NCBI GenBank assembly: GCA_963663365.2
Contig: CAXXIH010000006.1
Coordinates: forward strand, 62,001-126,000
Source: G963663365 sp963663365
Lineage (GTDB): Bacteria; Hinthialibacterota; Hinthialibacteria; Hinthialibacterales; G963663365
DNA: 64,000 nucleotides
Reading direction: 5' to 3'
Shown one piece after another: positions 15,903 through 25,256 of the stretch. The position numbers and the translations under genes were made by a program. Position 1 is the first letter of the stretch. Each line of letters starts with the position of its first letter. Under the pieces are notes generated by a model. It worked only from the letters and a program-made list of their open reading frames with translations. It made no database searches and was not told where the DNA came from.

Positions 15903-18053
15903 TTAGAACGACGGGCCGAATCTCACGATGTCGCCGTCCGCCGTGTCTGCGCCCTCACCGACAATTTTACCACGGACAGCGCGGTCATTCTTGAATCCGC
16001 CGCGGTACGTACGCACGCCCACATCGACATCGCCATCCGGGCCGTTCGCGGCCAAGATGAAATAGACGATCTTGTTGCTGTAATAGCGGTATGGCCCGTC
16101 ACCATTCGGATCAGGCGGAATGGCCGCCACGTAATCTGGAACCAGGGCATCGAGAGTCTCAGGATACTCGCCGTTGTCGCTAAAGTAATCCTCAAGCGCC
16201 GCCGAAAGGCCGTCCAAATCCTTATCTGGATCTCCGGTTCCGACTTGGTTGTCCTGTGCTGCGCGTTCCTCATGCCGCCGCGCGCGGTCGGCTGTTCGCT
16301 GGGCCTGCTTGAAATTCTCAACCGCCTGTCGAACGCTGTGCATTACTCCAATATAGGTGGCCACCATCCCCGTGCTGGCATACCGGCTTTCGAGCCCTTG
16401 GTCTGTCCAGTAGAAACTTCCGCCTTCAGGATAAGCGCCATCCGGGAATTTAATTTCCAACCGTTCAGCCGTTCCCGTAACAGCAGGATTTCCGCTTAAG
16501 GCCATAATCGTATTGGAGATATCTGTCTGGTGATTCATCATATTGATGTAACCATTGGCATCGTAATAAACGAGGAAGCACGGTTTCTTTCCACTCGGCA
16601 GGACTTCTTTTTGTACCCATTCCTTTTTCGATACATCCTCGCCGGACCCGAAGGTATCGGCCATCAATCTCCAAGCATTGCTTGATGTGCTAATGACAAA
16701 TGCCTTATCGATAATTCCGAAGCACGGCTGAATACCGGGCAAGGGCGACATGGGCATGGAACGGTATTTGAATCCCTCATGAGTAGCCGGTTGGAAAGGA
16801 AGTTTCTCATGCTTGCTTAGCATGGCATCGATGGTCTGTTCCATCGCTTCGCCATCTTTAAGTTCAAATATGACCGCATAGCCCGGTTCGAGCGACGCAA
16901 AACTGAATCCGGAGCCCAGCAGATCGAAAATGTCCGCCTCCAAGTCAAGTTCAGTATCCCGGCTGAAATTATCCAGCATTTCCTGGTACATGGCTTCCGG
17001 CTCTTTTTCGCTGAATTCGCTGGCAACATCCAATCCCAGCATGACGATTTCTTTCATCGGTGCATGTCCGAAACCGTAAAACATGACATTGTTTTGAGGG
17101 ATGTATTTCAGCAATTCCGTGCCCATCGGGCGCGTGAACACATCGATAAGTCCTTTGGGTTTTCCGACATAGCGAAGGATCGACTTGCTTTTGACTTCTC
17201 CATTGTCGAATGCTGTATCGGCGGAAAAGACACCGAAATTCTTTAATCCCAATTTCGCAATTATTGCATCGGCTTTTTTGTTGTCTTCAGTCAAAACGCC
17301 TGCTTTTTCAAGAACCTTTGTGCCCGTTTCGGTGATTGTGGGCATATCGAGCCATGTGTGGATAAAACTGTCTTTCTGTTTGATCGATAAAGATTTTTGA
17401 TGTGCGGATGCAGTGGTGAGATTGCCTTTAACGCCACCGGCCAGGAATCCGTCGATGAATTCCTCACCTTTTAGATTAATTCCAAGGCTGAAGGCCGCAA
17501 TGCCGTCTTTAAGGGCGCATGCCGCAGAGATTTCTTCTTCTTTTGGCATGGTGAGTGTGTATGCTTCTGCTCCCTCTTTTTCCTTTTTTTCGAATAAGAT
17601 GTTGTCATCCTCATCGGCGGACTTCTGGATGAATTTTACGAAATCTTTGAAATTTTTTCCGTCTTTGTCATCGGCCACAAACGAAAAGCGCAGCTGTATT
17701 CCTTTTTCAATTGTTTCGGCACTTTGATCGAGGGTGAATTCAGCCCCAAAGGCTGCGCGTCCTTGCATGAATGGAAGCGCTTCGACGGATGGTTTCGAAT
17801 CTTTGCTGACATTCTCGTTCCACCAGGTGTTAAACGATTGGATGTAGCCTTTCATACTCGCATTCTCGAGCATTTCGTCTACCTGGGTTGAGTCGAGTCC
17901 CGTTTTGTATTTCTCATAGTCGAGGCCGAAATATGCGACAGTCCCGGCCGGAAAGTATTTATCGAAAGGTGTCATTTCCGCCGTATGGACAGGCAATACC
18001 AGGACACAAGAAACACAAATTGCAAGACTCAAGAGTTTGATTTGACGACGCAT
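15903..18053 (-). CDS. Exported DUF3352-like protein with GspG-like C-terminal tail
   Basis: A 716-residue protein with a cleavable signal peptide (positively charged start, hydrophobic to about residue 24). The large middle part (PAGTVAYFGLDYEKY near the start, then repeated beta-rich segments) resembles DUF3352-type periplasmic proteins of unknown function. The last ~110 residues are different: a helix, then DYFSDNGEYPETLDAL, then PDPNGDGPYRYY and ANGPDGDVDV, matching the globular end of GspG-type pseudopilins without the N-terminal helix. A strong Shine-Dalgarno (AGGGAGGA) fixes the start. It lies 56 bp upstream of the Hsp90-like gene on the same strand, so they may be cotranscribed. Confidence 0.7.
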   Translation of the reverse strand: MRRQIKLLSLAICVSCVLVLPVHTAEMTPFDKYFPAGTVAYFGLDYEKYKTGLDSTQVDEMLENASMKGYIQSFNTWWNENVSKDSKPSVEALPFMQGRAAFGAEFTLDQSAETIEKGIQLRFSFVADDKDGKNFKDFVKFIQKSADEDDNILFEKKEKEGAEAYTLTMPKEEEISAACALKDGIAAFSLGINLKGEEFIDGFLAGGVKGNLTTASAHQKSLSIKQKDSFIHTWLDMPTITETGTKVLEKAGVLTEDNKKADAIIAKLGLKNFGVFSADTAFDNGEVKSKSILRYVGKPKGLIDVFTRPMGTELLKYIPQNNVMFYGFGHAPMKEIVMLGLDVASEFSEKEPEAMYQEMLDNFSRDTELDLEADIFDLLGSGFSFASLEPGYAVIFELKDGEAMEQTIDAMLSKHEKLPFQPATHEGFKYRSMPMSPLPGIQPCFGIIDKAFVISTSSNAWRLMADTFGSGEDVSKKEWVQKEVLPSGKKPCFLVYYDANGYINMMNHQTDISNTIMALSGNPAVTGTAERLEIKFPDGAYPEGGSFYWTDQGLESRYASTGMVATYIGVMHSVRQAVENFKQAQRTADRARRHEERAAQDNQVGTGDPDKDLDGLSAALEDYFSDNGEYPETLDALVPDYVAAIPPDPNGDGPYRYYSNKIVYFILAANGPDGDVDVGVRTYRGGFKNDRAVRGKIVGEGADTADGDIVRFGPSF

Positions 18054-18300
18054 AGAATCAGTCCTCCCTAAAAGTGAATGCAGATAGATAAATCCGCCAC
18101 CGGTTCTCCGATATTCGCTGTTACTTTTACAGCAAGAGCTATAACCCAGCGAGGGGTGTGGGAAGCCGTCCGGCCTAATCAGGCGGATTGCTCATAAGCA
18201 TCTCGTCTTGTTTGGCCTATGCTTTGGGGGCAACCCATATCCATACCCTAGAATACGCTCCAAAGCCGTGTTTCGTTCAATCGGATAGGCGTCTTTTCAC

Positions 18301-19110
18301 CTATAGATGCTGCCGCATCCGCCGTGCATCCTCTAATACCGGCAGAGTTTTCCGGCTTTCACGAACCCGCCGGGGATCGATATCCGCAATTAAAATTTGC
18401 GGTTTCTCTTCTCCGGCCTCAATCAATATCTCACCCCAGGGATCAATGGCGACACTCCGACCGCAGAATTGTGTTGTCTCGCCACCACCCACGCGGTTGA
18501 CACCCAGCACATAGGCCAAATTCTCTATTGCCCGTGCCTGTAGGAGACGGTTCCAGTGGTTTCCCCGGGGATGGGGCCATTGGGCCGGGATAATGAATAC
18601 CTCGCAGCCCATAAGCGCCAATTCCCGGAAATGCTCCGGGAAACGCAGGTCGTAGCAGATGGCCAGGCCAAGTTCGAATTCTTCTTCGGGCTGCAATGGG
18701 GCGGGGATTGTGAGTTTTGAGAGAGAATTGCCGGGGCTCAGGAATTTATCCTCTTCCATGAGGCCAAAGAGGTAGCGTTTGCGGTAACAGCCCAGCTGTT
18801 TGCCTTGTGATGACCAGACTGTACAAGTGTTAAAGAGCCTTCCGGAAGCATCCTTTTCCAGAAGCGAACCAGCAATGAGTGTTACGTCATATTGTTGAGC
18901 AAAGGCCGATGCTGCAGAAAACAGCCCCTCTCCCATGAGGTCCGCCTCCTGACTCCAATTTTCTGTGTTGTAACCTGTTCCCCACAACTCCGGAAGGATA
19001 GCGAGTTGGGCTCCGAGATTGGCGGCCTCCTGCAAGCCCTCCTGAGCCCTATGCAAATTGCCCTCCCGGTCACCGAGAACAACATCCATTTGCACAAGAG
19101 CTGCCCGCAT
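18301..19110 (-). CDS. Carbon-nitrogen hydrolase (nitrilase superfamily)
   Basis: A 269-residue cytoplasmic amidase-like enzyme. The Glu-Lys-Cys triad is visible as E41 (LPELWG), K111 (YRKRYLF) and C152 (ICYDLRFPE), closest to the omega-amidase/Nit2-like branch. The frame is open further upstream, but ATG 19110 gives the usual family N-terminus (MRAALVQMDV), avoids overlap with the preceding gene and follows GGGCGG. Only four bases separate it from the upstream membrane-protein gene, so the two form an operon. The exact amide substrate cannot be read from sequence. Confidence 0.88.
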   Translation of the reverse strand: MRAALVQMDVVLGDREGNLHRAQEGLQEAANLGAQLAILPELWGTGYNTENWSQEADLMGEGLFSAASAFAQQYDVTLIAGSLLEKDASGRLFNTCTVWSSQGKQLGCYRKRYLFGLMEEDKFLSPGNSLSKLTIPAPLQPEEEFELGLAICYDLRFPEHFRELALMGCEVFIIPAQWPHPRGNHWNRLLQARAIENLAYVLGVNRVGGGETTQFCGRSVAIDPWGEILIEAGEEKPQILIADIDPRRVRESRKTLPVLEDARRMRQHL

Positions 19111-19114
19111 CGTG

Positions 19115-19405
19115 TTAGTTCCGCCCGGATGACTGCCGAAGAAGAGCTGCAATTGCAAGAATCGGCAAAAATACAAAGAAACCGGCCAATAGCCCCACAG
19201 TAATCAGCAAAAACCCGAGCAAGCCCATAAGAACGCCGAAAATTACAGCGGGGAAACCACCGACTTGGAACGTCCGTATACGCATTTCCGGACGGGATCG
19301 ATTTGCCGATTCATAGTTCTTTGGATTTGGTTTTCCGTCCCCGTAATCTACGATTTCCGGTTCATAGACTTTGGGAGGGTGCTGATTGGGATCAAGTTCG
19401 GTCAT
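19115..19405 (-). CDS. Small membrane protein of unknown function
   Basis: A 96-residue protein with a polar, proline-rich N-terminal half and two adjacent hydrophobic helices (about 50-70 and 72-90). The start has AGGA nine bases upstream. It is cotranscribed with the nitrilase-family gene. I recognise no family. Confidence 0.6.
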   Translation of the reverse strand: MTELDPNQHPPKVYEPEIVDYGDGKPNPKNYESANRSRPEMRIRTFQVGGFPAVIFGVLMGLLGFLLITVGLLAGFFVFLPILAIAALLRQSSGRN

Positions 19406-19509
19406 AATCGTAGATCCTAAGCATACCCCAGCCGTTGACTAAGGGCACCCGGTTCGTCCTCATACGTGCCGGATGTTTGACATGTGTGATTCAACATGGT
19501 TCGCTTTCT

Positions 19510-20412
19510 ATGATGATGCAACGTACCAGACGACTTTTTGTTTATTGCTTTTTGTCCATTCTTGGCTCTTGTCTTTTCGCGGATGCCCAAGACTCCTTGA
19601 TTTGGAAGGCAGGCCAACAGTGGGAATTTGAAACTGCTTATGTCCAAAAGTATCTCTTTCGCGGCACGGATGTGCTAAATGACGATCCGGCGTGGCAGAG
19701 TCATGTTGAGACGGTTATTCCCAATATTTTGGATCCCGGTGACTTAACGCTTGGCATTTGGAGTTCCTTTGCCATCGACGGTGGCAGCAATGACGAGTAT
19801 GACGAACTTCGTTATTACCTGGGGCTCGACAATGTGTCATCCGATCGCAAACTGAAATTTCTGGCGAATTGGACCTATTACGACCGCAAAGGCGATTCCG
19901 ATTTCTTTCAGGATCAAGATGATTTGGATTTTCTGGAAACGAGCATAGGCGTCCAACTGTTGAAAGTGCCTTTCCAGCCGCTCGTGCGGATACATTACGA
20001 CTATCCCGTATCCGAAGATGACGGACCTGAAAAAGGCTTCTTTTTCGAACTAACTTCGGAATATCAGCAACCTTTGGGCAAGATTGGGCAGCCTTTGGGG
20101 CTTTCTTGCCTTAATCTCAGCGCGACCGGGTGGTATCAGGACGGTGTGTTCGGTTATGAACCCGGCGCGAGTGCGACCTGTTCAGCTGAAACGCCCGTGG
20201 AATTTTGGGGCTTGGAATTCCGGCCGGGAATGCACTACAGCCATGTTTTCGACGATCCCCGGGACAGCGGTGTGACTGACGATGACGACGAATGGTGGTT
20301 CACCGCCGCTCTTACCTATCGCTTCGGCCACAAGCCCAGCGAGGCTATGCCTTCCAACGGCCCAACCGGAAGTGCTTTCGACTTATTGCCCGGTTTCAGC
20401 AACGGGGAGTGA
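19510..20412 (+). CDS. TorF/TIGR02001-like outer-membrane porin-like protein
   Basis: A 300-residue exported protein. The preferred start is the ATG triplet run at 19510, giving a normal signal peptide ending near SCLFADA. The mature part is an alternating beta-strand protein with the motif YLFRGTDV near its start and many aromatic-ended strands (ELRYYLGLD, FLANWTYYDR, WFTAALTYRFG), as in the TorF/TIGR02001 family of outer-membrane proteins. The transported solute is unknown. It is divergent from the nitrilase operon. Confidence 0.65.
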   Translation: MMMQRTRRLFVYCFLSILGSCLFADAQDSLIWKAGQQWEFETAYVQKYLFRGTDVLNDDPAWQSHVETVIPNILDPGDLTLGIWSSFAIDGGSNDEYDELRYYLGLDNVSSDRKLKFLANWTYYDRKGDSDFFQDQDDLDFLETSIGVQLLKVPFQPLVRIHYDYPVSEDDGPEKGFFFELTSEYQQPLGKIGQPLGLSCLNLSATGWYQDGVFGYEPGASATCSAETPVEFWGLEFRPGMHYSHVFDDPRDSGVTDDDDEWWFTAALTYRFGHKPSEAMPSNGPTGSAFDLLPGFSNGE

Positions 20413-20932
20413 TATCTGTAGTTTTCGCGCCGTGGTTTTGGGATTCATGCAGCCAATACCCCAATTTCTACTGAATTCATACTTTTTGCTTTCCATTTAG
20501 TTGATTGTGTGCCATTCGGCGCGCTTCTTGATATATCCCTGTAGAGAATAAATGGTGTCAGGTTCAGAGACTTTATAACCCTCTGTATCTTTAAGACTTG
20601 TAAAAAACCAGGATTGGGCTCCCAGGTCGAGGGAATTCTGCTCAATGGGCAGAGCGGTGAGCATAGCTTTCTCAATTTTTAGTACTTAATGTTGGGATTG
20701 GGATGCCGATATTGGTGTGATGGTTTGGGCGCCGGCCAAATGCCGGTTTGCTCAGCATTTTTGTAATGTGCGCCTTTAGGTGCTTGTCCGTTTTCTTACG
20801 CAGGATCCACAGTGGTCGAGGGTAGACAATCGCGCCAACCGTGTTGGTGCAGCCGGGCCTAACTTCATTGAATTGAGTGGGCTCGGGGAGTTGATCGCAC
20901 CGGAGGCCTTAGACCACCGGGGAGGAATTTAG
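20413..20932. other. Intergenic region before ftsK
   Basis: Apart from a possible 55-residue minus-strand ORF at 20497-20664, I see no gene. The ftsK Shine-Dalgarno (GGGGAGGA) lies at its right edge. No clear promoter or terminator could be fixed. Confidence 0.5.
20497..20664 (-). CDS. Possible 55-residue protein or gene remnant
   Basis: A short minus-strand frame starting at ATG 20664 and ending with TAA at 20497-20499. Its product has a protein-like composition with balanced charges and aromatic residues (SWFFTSLKDTEGYKVSEP, then GYIKKRAEWHTIN). There is a stop codon seven codons upstream, and the only ribosome-binding signal is a weak GAGAAAG. It could be a real small gene or the C-terminal remnant of a larger one. 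No family recognised. Confidence 0.35.
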   Translation of the reverse strand: MLTALPIEQNSLDLGAQSWFFTSLKDTEGYKVSEPDTIYSLQGYIKKRAEWHTIN

Positions 20933-23410
20933 ATGCCTAAGATTACGCTTGCATCCGGCCGCAGCGAAGAAAACGACTACGACCAGTTGGACTCTCTGGA
21001 GACCGAGTTTGAAAATTATCCGGCGTCGCGTTGGCGGGCGGTCATTACCGTAGCCGTAGCCGCTGCCGCCGTTGTTTTATTTTTGGCGCTGGTAACCAGC
21101 AATTCTTCCGATGTTGCGGGAACTGCCACTCAGGGCGCCGGGGAGCCGACCGAACCCGCCAACTGGGCGGGGATGCCGGGAGCCTATATTGCCTATGGCG
21201 CGCTAATGCTTTTGGGGTGGTGTGGTTATCTATTACCGCTCCCGTTGATTCTGTTCGTCTTGGCGCGTTGGTGTCCGAGCCTTATGGGTTCGGATGGCGC
21301 AGGGTGGCCGGAATATGTGGGAAGCATGCTTGTTCTACTCGGAGCGTCAGCCGGATTGGCTCTGACTCCGCTGTTGTGGTCAGGAGAGGCCGCCGAACAG
21401 GCTGCATGGCAGGCGGGCGGTGTATTGGGCTATTTCATGGCTCACCGGCTGCTGATGCTGGGAAAAGGCGGAGCCATTGTGATTGAAGTGGCGATGCTTG
21501 TTATCGGTTTGCTCATGGCGACACCGTCGCTGTTGTATTGGGGATGGCGCAAGGTCCTTTCGCTTCTACGAATTCCGCATACGGAGATGGAAGAAGTATT
21601 CGAGGAATTAAATCCGCTCGAAAGTTCGGAAGCCGAGCGTGTGGTGATGCCCGATTTTGCCCAGTCTCTGCCTGAACTGCGGATCATCGGCGATGATACC
21701 GAAACTGATGAATATGAAGATGAAGAAGACGATGAGTTCGTAGAGAAACTTCCTCCTCTAGAAGGCTATGAGGATGATGGGGAAGATTCGTACGAAGAAG
21801 ATTACGACGACGCAGACGAAGATGAGGAGGACGATCCTTCCAAACTTCCTCCTTTAAAAACACAGGATGAGGTAAAGATTGTCACAAATGAAGAAGAACC
21901 GAGTTTTACCGGCGATCTTGGTGTGAATCTTATAGAGACACCGGATAACGAAGAATATCAATTACCGCCTGTGTCGCTTTTAGCGATGCCGGAAAACACA
22001 CGTCCGGAACTGGCGCGTGAAGAGATCCTGAATAATTCGGCCATTCTCGAACAGACGTTGAAAGAGTTCGGTATCGCCGTACGTGTTGTGGAAGTTAACT
22101 ACGGTCCCACTATTACTTGCTATGAGCTGGAGCCTGCGCCGGGTATTAAAATCAGCCGGATTGAAAATTTGGCCAATGATATTACGCGCGCCCTTCATGC
22201 CAGCACTGTGCGTATTGTGGCGCCCATTCCCGGAAAAGGTACTGTCGGTGTTGAGGTTCCCAACCGGCATCGTTCTATGGTGCTTTTGCGGGAACTTTTA
22301 TGCAGCGAGAGTTACCGCAACGGCAAGAGCAAAATCCGAATCGGCATGGGCAAAACCATCGCCGGAGATCCATATATCTTTGACTTGGCCAAAGCGCCGC
22401 ACCTTTTGGTTGCCGGAGCGACAGGTTCAGGTAAATCCGTTTGTATCAACACCATTATCGCTTCATTGCTTTACAATGCCGCGCCGCATGAAGTCAAACT
22501 TTTATTAGTCGATCCCAAACAGGTCGAATTGGCGCTCTATCGAGATATTCCTCATTTGCTCTCCCCGGTAGTTACCGATCCCCGCCGGGCCGGAGCCGCT
22601 TTGCGTTGGGCGGTCGAAGAGATGGAGCAACGCTACCGGTTCCTGAAAAAAGCCGGAGTTCGCAATATCAACGAATACAATACCAAGCGTAAAAAACAGC
22701 AAACAGGTGAGCTGCAAGCCAGCGATGCGGTGGAGTTGCTGCCCGGTTTTCTGCCTTACATTGTAATTATCATTGACGAGTTGGCTGACTTGATGATGGT
22801 AGCGCGTGCGGAAGTCGAAACCATGATTGCCCGTCTGGCCGCCATGGCGCGTGCGGTGGGCATTCATCTGGTTCTTGCCACGCAAAGACCCTCTGTCGAT
22901 GTTTTAACCGGTGTGATCAAAAACAACTTCCCGGCACGCATTGCTTTCCAGGTTTCTTCGATGGCCGATTCACGCACCATTCTGGATATGAAGGGAGCGG
23001 AATCGCTAATGGGACAAGGCGACATGTTGCTTTCCGGTGGAGGCGCCAGCCGTCCCGAACGTGTCCAAGGCGCGTTTGTTTCCACCGAGGAGATCGAAGA
23101 GATCACCGACTTTGTTAAATCGCAACAGGATGTCGAGTACATGCAAGAAGAATTCGTACCGTTGGATAAAGATAAGCCTGACAGTGAGTATTCGCAGTTT
23201 GAAGAAGGCGAAGATTACGATGAACTGTACGATCAGTGTGTCCAAATTGTGCTGGAAAACGATTCCGCTTCAACGTCACTTTTGCAGCGGCGCATGAAGA
23301 TCGGTTATGGCCGCGCTGCCCGGCTTTTGGATATGATGGAGCAAAAGGGAATTGTGGGGCCTCCAAGAGGTTCCAAACCCCGTCAGATTTTAATGAACCG
23401 TCCGGCCTAA
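20933..23410 (+). CDS. ftsK: DNA translocase FtsK/SpoIIIE
   Basis: An 825-residue membrane-anchored DNA pump that clears the chromosome from the division septum. Several hydrophobic helices lie in the first ~210 residues. A very acidic linker (about 245-320, rich in Asp/Glu) leads to the motor, with Walker A GATGSGKS at 495-502, VDPKQVEL, and Walker B IVIIIDELADLMM. The winged-helix gamma domain closes the protein (RRMKIGYGRAARLLDMMEQ). GGGGAGGA precedes the start. It is followed by an intrinsic terminator. Confidence 0.95.
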   Translation: MPKITLASGRSEENDYDQLDSLETEFENYPASRWRAVITVAVAAAAVVLFLALVTSNSSDVAGTATQGAGEPTEPANWAGMPGAYIAYGALMLLGWCGYLLPLPLILFVLARWCPSLMGSDGAGWPEYVGSMLVLLGASAGLALTPLLWSGEAAEQAAWQAGGVLGYFMAHRLLMLGKGGAIVIEVAMLVIGLLMATPSLLYWGWRKVLSLLRIPHTEMEEVFEELNPLESSEAERVVMPDFAQSLPELRIIGDDTETDEYEDEEDDEFVEKLPPLEGYEDDGEDSYEEDYDDADEDEEDDPSKLPPLKTQDEVKIVTNEEEPSFTGDLGVNLIETPDNEEYQLPPVSLLAMPENTRPELAREEILNNSAILEQTLKEFGIAVRVVEVNYGPTITCYELEPAPGIKISRIENLANDITRALHASTVRIVAPIPGKGTVGVEVPNRHRSMVLLRELLCSESYRNGKSKIRIGMGKTIAGDPYIFDLAKAPHLLVAGATGSGKSVCINTIIASLLYNAAPHEVKLLLVDPKQVELALYRDIPHLLSPVVTDPRRAGAALRWAVEEMEQRYRFLKKAGVRNINEYNTKRKKQQTGELQASDAVELLPGFLPYIVIIIDELADLMMVARAEVETMIARLAAMARAVGIHLVLATQRPSVDVLTGVIKNNFPARIAFQVSSMADSRTILDMKGAESLMGQGDMLLSGGGASRPERVQGAFVSTEEIEEITDFVKSQQDVEYMQEEFVPLDKDKPDSEYSQFEEGEDYDELYDQCVQIVLENDSASTSLLQRRMKIGYGRAARLLDMMEQKGIVGPPRGSKPRQILMNRPA

Positions 23411-23463
23411 GTTTTTGTATAGAAGATTTGGAGCGGACGGCTGCCAAGATCTTGTGAAGTAAG

Positions 23464-23496
23464 ACACCCGCAGATACTGTGCTGCGGGTGTTTTTT
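23464..23496 (+). terminator. Intrinsic terminator after ftsK
   Basis: Perfect 10-bp arms (ACACCCGCAG 23464-23473 and CTGCGGGTGT 23482-23491) followed by a T-run to 23496. It ends two bases before the start codon of the next gene, covering the place where its ribosome-binding site would be. Confidence 0.88.
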
Positions 23497-23498
23497 AT

Positions 23499-24488
23499 AT
23501 GCTGCTTAACCTGTTCTATTTCATAATCGGTTTGGGTTTACTCAGCTTTGGCGGCGATCTTCTCGTTCGTTACGCCGCCATTTTGGCCCGTTCACTCGGT
23601 GTTCGCCCACTCTTGGTTGCTTTGACCGTTGTTGCCTTTGGCACTTCCGCACCTGAATTGGTTACGTGTTTCATTGCCGCTGTTGAGCCGGAAAAGCGTG
23701 ATTTGGTGCTTGGCAATATCGTCGGTAGCAATATCGCCAATATCTGTCTGATCATGGGTTTGTGCGCGATGGTGCGTTCGCTTCAAGTCTCCAAACAGAC
23801 TTGGAAACGCGAACTGATGATTTTGGTTGCAGTAACGGCTGCTTTTATATTGATTGCTTTAAACGGTTTGATCTCCCGGGTCGATGGATTGTTTTTGCTA
23901 GTTGGATTGGCCGCGTTTATGGGATTTTGTTTTAAGATCGCCCGCGATCAAAAAAATGAAGAACCGATTGTCGATGAAGATTTGGAAGCGATTGCCCGGC
24001 AAAAGCACGAGCAACACACACGGTTGCGGTGTTCGGGGATGCTGGTGGTTGCTTTGGGGATGTTGGTGGCCGGCGCTGACCGTTTGGTGGTTGGGGCGGT
24101 TGGTATTGCCGAGGCTTTTCACGTTTCAAAAACGTTTATCGGTTTGACGTTTATGGCTATTGGGACTTCGCTGCCCGAATTGGCGACATCAATTGCCGCC
24201 GTTCGTCAAAAGGAAACCGATATAATTGTAGGCAACGCCATCGGTAGTAATATTTTCAATACGTTATGTGTAATCGGTCTGGTTACGTTGTTGTATCCGC
24301 TTGATGTGCCCGGGATTGTGTTGAAACGCGATTTCCTCACGATGGGAGGATTAACGCTATTGTTGATACCGTTCCTTTATACAGGGCAACGATTGCGGCG
24401 GCGTGAGGGTGCTATACTAATGCTGATCTACGTTGGTTATATCTATTGGGCCTGGTCTACCGGTGGCGTGGAAATGCCACAGCTTTAA
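23499..24488 (+). CDS. Ca2+/Na+ antiporter (YrbG-like, CaCA family)
   Basis: A 329-residue inner-membrane exchanger with about ten hydrophobic helices. The two inverted alpha repeats are intact: AFGTSAPELV and GNIVGSNIANI in the first half, AIGTSLPELATS and GNAIGSNIFN in the second; the Glu residues bind the ion. A cytoplasmic charged loop (about 150-175) separates the halves. The N-terminus at ATG 23499 fits the family, but no Shine-Dalgarno is possible because the ftsK terminator abuts the ATG, so translation may be leaderless. Confidence 0.9.
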   Translation: MLLNLFYFIIGLGLLSFGGDLLVRYAAILARSLGVRPLLVALTVVAFGTSAPELVTCFIAAVEPEKRDLVLGNIVGSNIANICLIMGLCAMVRSLQVSKQTWKRELMILVAVTAAFILIALNGLISRVDGLFLLVGLAAFMGFCFKIARDQKNEEPIVDEDLEAIARQKHEQHTRLRCSGMLVVALGMLVAGADRLVVGAVGIAEAFHVSKTFIGLTFMAIGTSLPELATSIAAVRQKETDIIVGNAIGSNIFNTLCVIGLVTLLYPLDVPGIVLKRDFLTMGGLTLLLIPFLYTGQRLRRREGAILMLIYVGYIYWAWSTGGVEMPQL

Positions 24489-24524
24489 GCCGCGATTGGC
24501 CTCACGGTTTCTATACGATTCACT

Positions 24525-24866
24525 TTATTCGCCGCTGGTTGCTTCCTCTTCCGGTTCCAGTTCATCCTCATCCAGTTCACGCAACGCCGCCACATAGATC
24601 AAGCCGTTTATATCCCGCACACGGACGGCAACAAATTCCCGCTCTACTTCAACCTGATGAATATCAACCGTGTTGTAGAAATATGTCTCGAAGGTTTTTT
24701 CTGAAATCATCCGGCTTTCGGGAGATGCCAAGCGGTTGTGAATATAGAAGCCGTGAATCCTTAATGGCTGTCCGAAATGATCCTCATACTCGCTGAGGTC
24801 GCGTTTAATCCCCAGCGTCATATGACGATCCATAAGTTCTTTTAGGATCTGTTCGATTTCGGGCAT
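24525..24866 (-). CDS. Conserved-looking hypothetical protein
   Basis: A 113-residue soluble acidic protein, with a helix at the N-terminus, a beta-rich middle (FETYFYNTVDIHQVEVEREFVAVRV) and an acidic tail (ELDEDELEPEEE). No signal peptide or membrane helix. It lies 31 bp downstream of another small minus-strand gene and probably shares its transcript. No family recognised. Confidence 0.5.
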   Translation of the reverse strand: MPEIEQILKELMDRHMTLGIKRDLSEYEDHFGQPLRIHGFYIHNRLASPESRMISEKTFETYFYNTVDIHQVEVEREFVAVRVRDINGLIYVAALRELDEDELEPEEEATSGE

Positions 24867-24897
24867 TGGTCCGGAGAGGAATATGAAATAATGTGGG

Positions 24898-25146
24898 CTA
24901 GGCTATCACATCAATATGTGAACCCAGTCCGGGAGTGGAGTTGTTTAGCGGTTCCGGTTCGACTTTATTAATTGGCCGGTTGCCTTGAAGCGCGGGTAAG
25001 CCGTCTTCGACCCCTTTACGGATCAAACTGGACAGCGAACCGGTCATGAGGCCAACAGGACCGCTCGTCAACGATACGGGATCGGCAGCCATGATAAAAA
25101 ATGCTAGCCCAGCCCCGATATTCTTGTCAACACTTCTAAGCATCAC
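24898..25146 (-). CDS. Small hypothetical protein
   Basis: An 82-residue protein starting at GTG 25146 or ATG 25143, with a weak GAG upstream. It has an Ala/Gly/Ser-rich N-terminal half and a proline-rich tail ending in LGSHIDVIA. No clear signal peptide. It is upstream of the 113-residue gene on the same strand. Function unknown. Confidence 0.45.
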   Translation of the reverse strand: MMLRSVDKNIGAGLAFFIMAADPVSLTSGPVGLMTGSLSSLIRKGVEDGLPALQGNRPINKVEPEPLNNSTPGLGSHIDVIA

Positions 25147-25256
25147 TCAAATTTGGATGTCCCGTCTTAATCGCTTGCACCTAGAGAGTGGTTGGTTTGC
25201 CAAGTACGATGGGCAAATCAACAATGCAGCAATTTGCTGCCAGGGGCGATGAACTC

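Noticed and set aside
20445..20675. 76-residue minus-strand ORF before ftsK
   Set aside because: Its composition is not protein-like; a different frame over the same bases reads more like a real protein.
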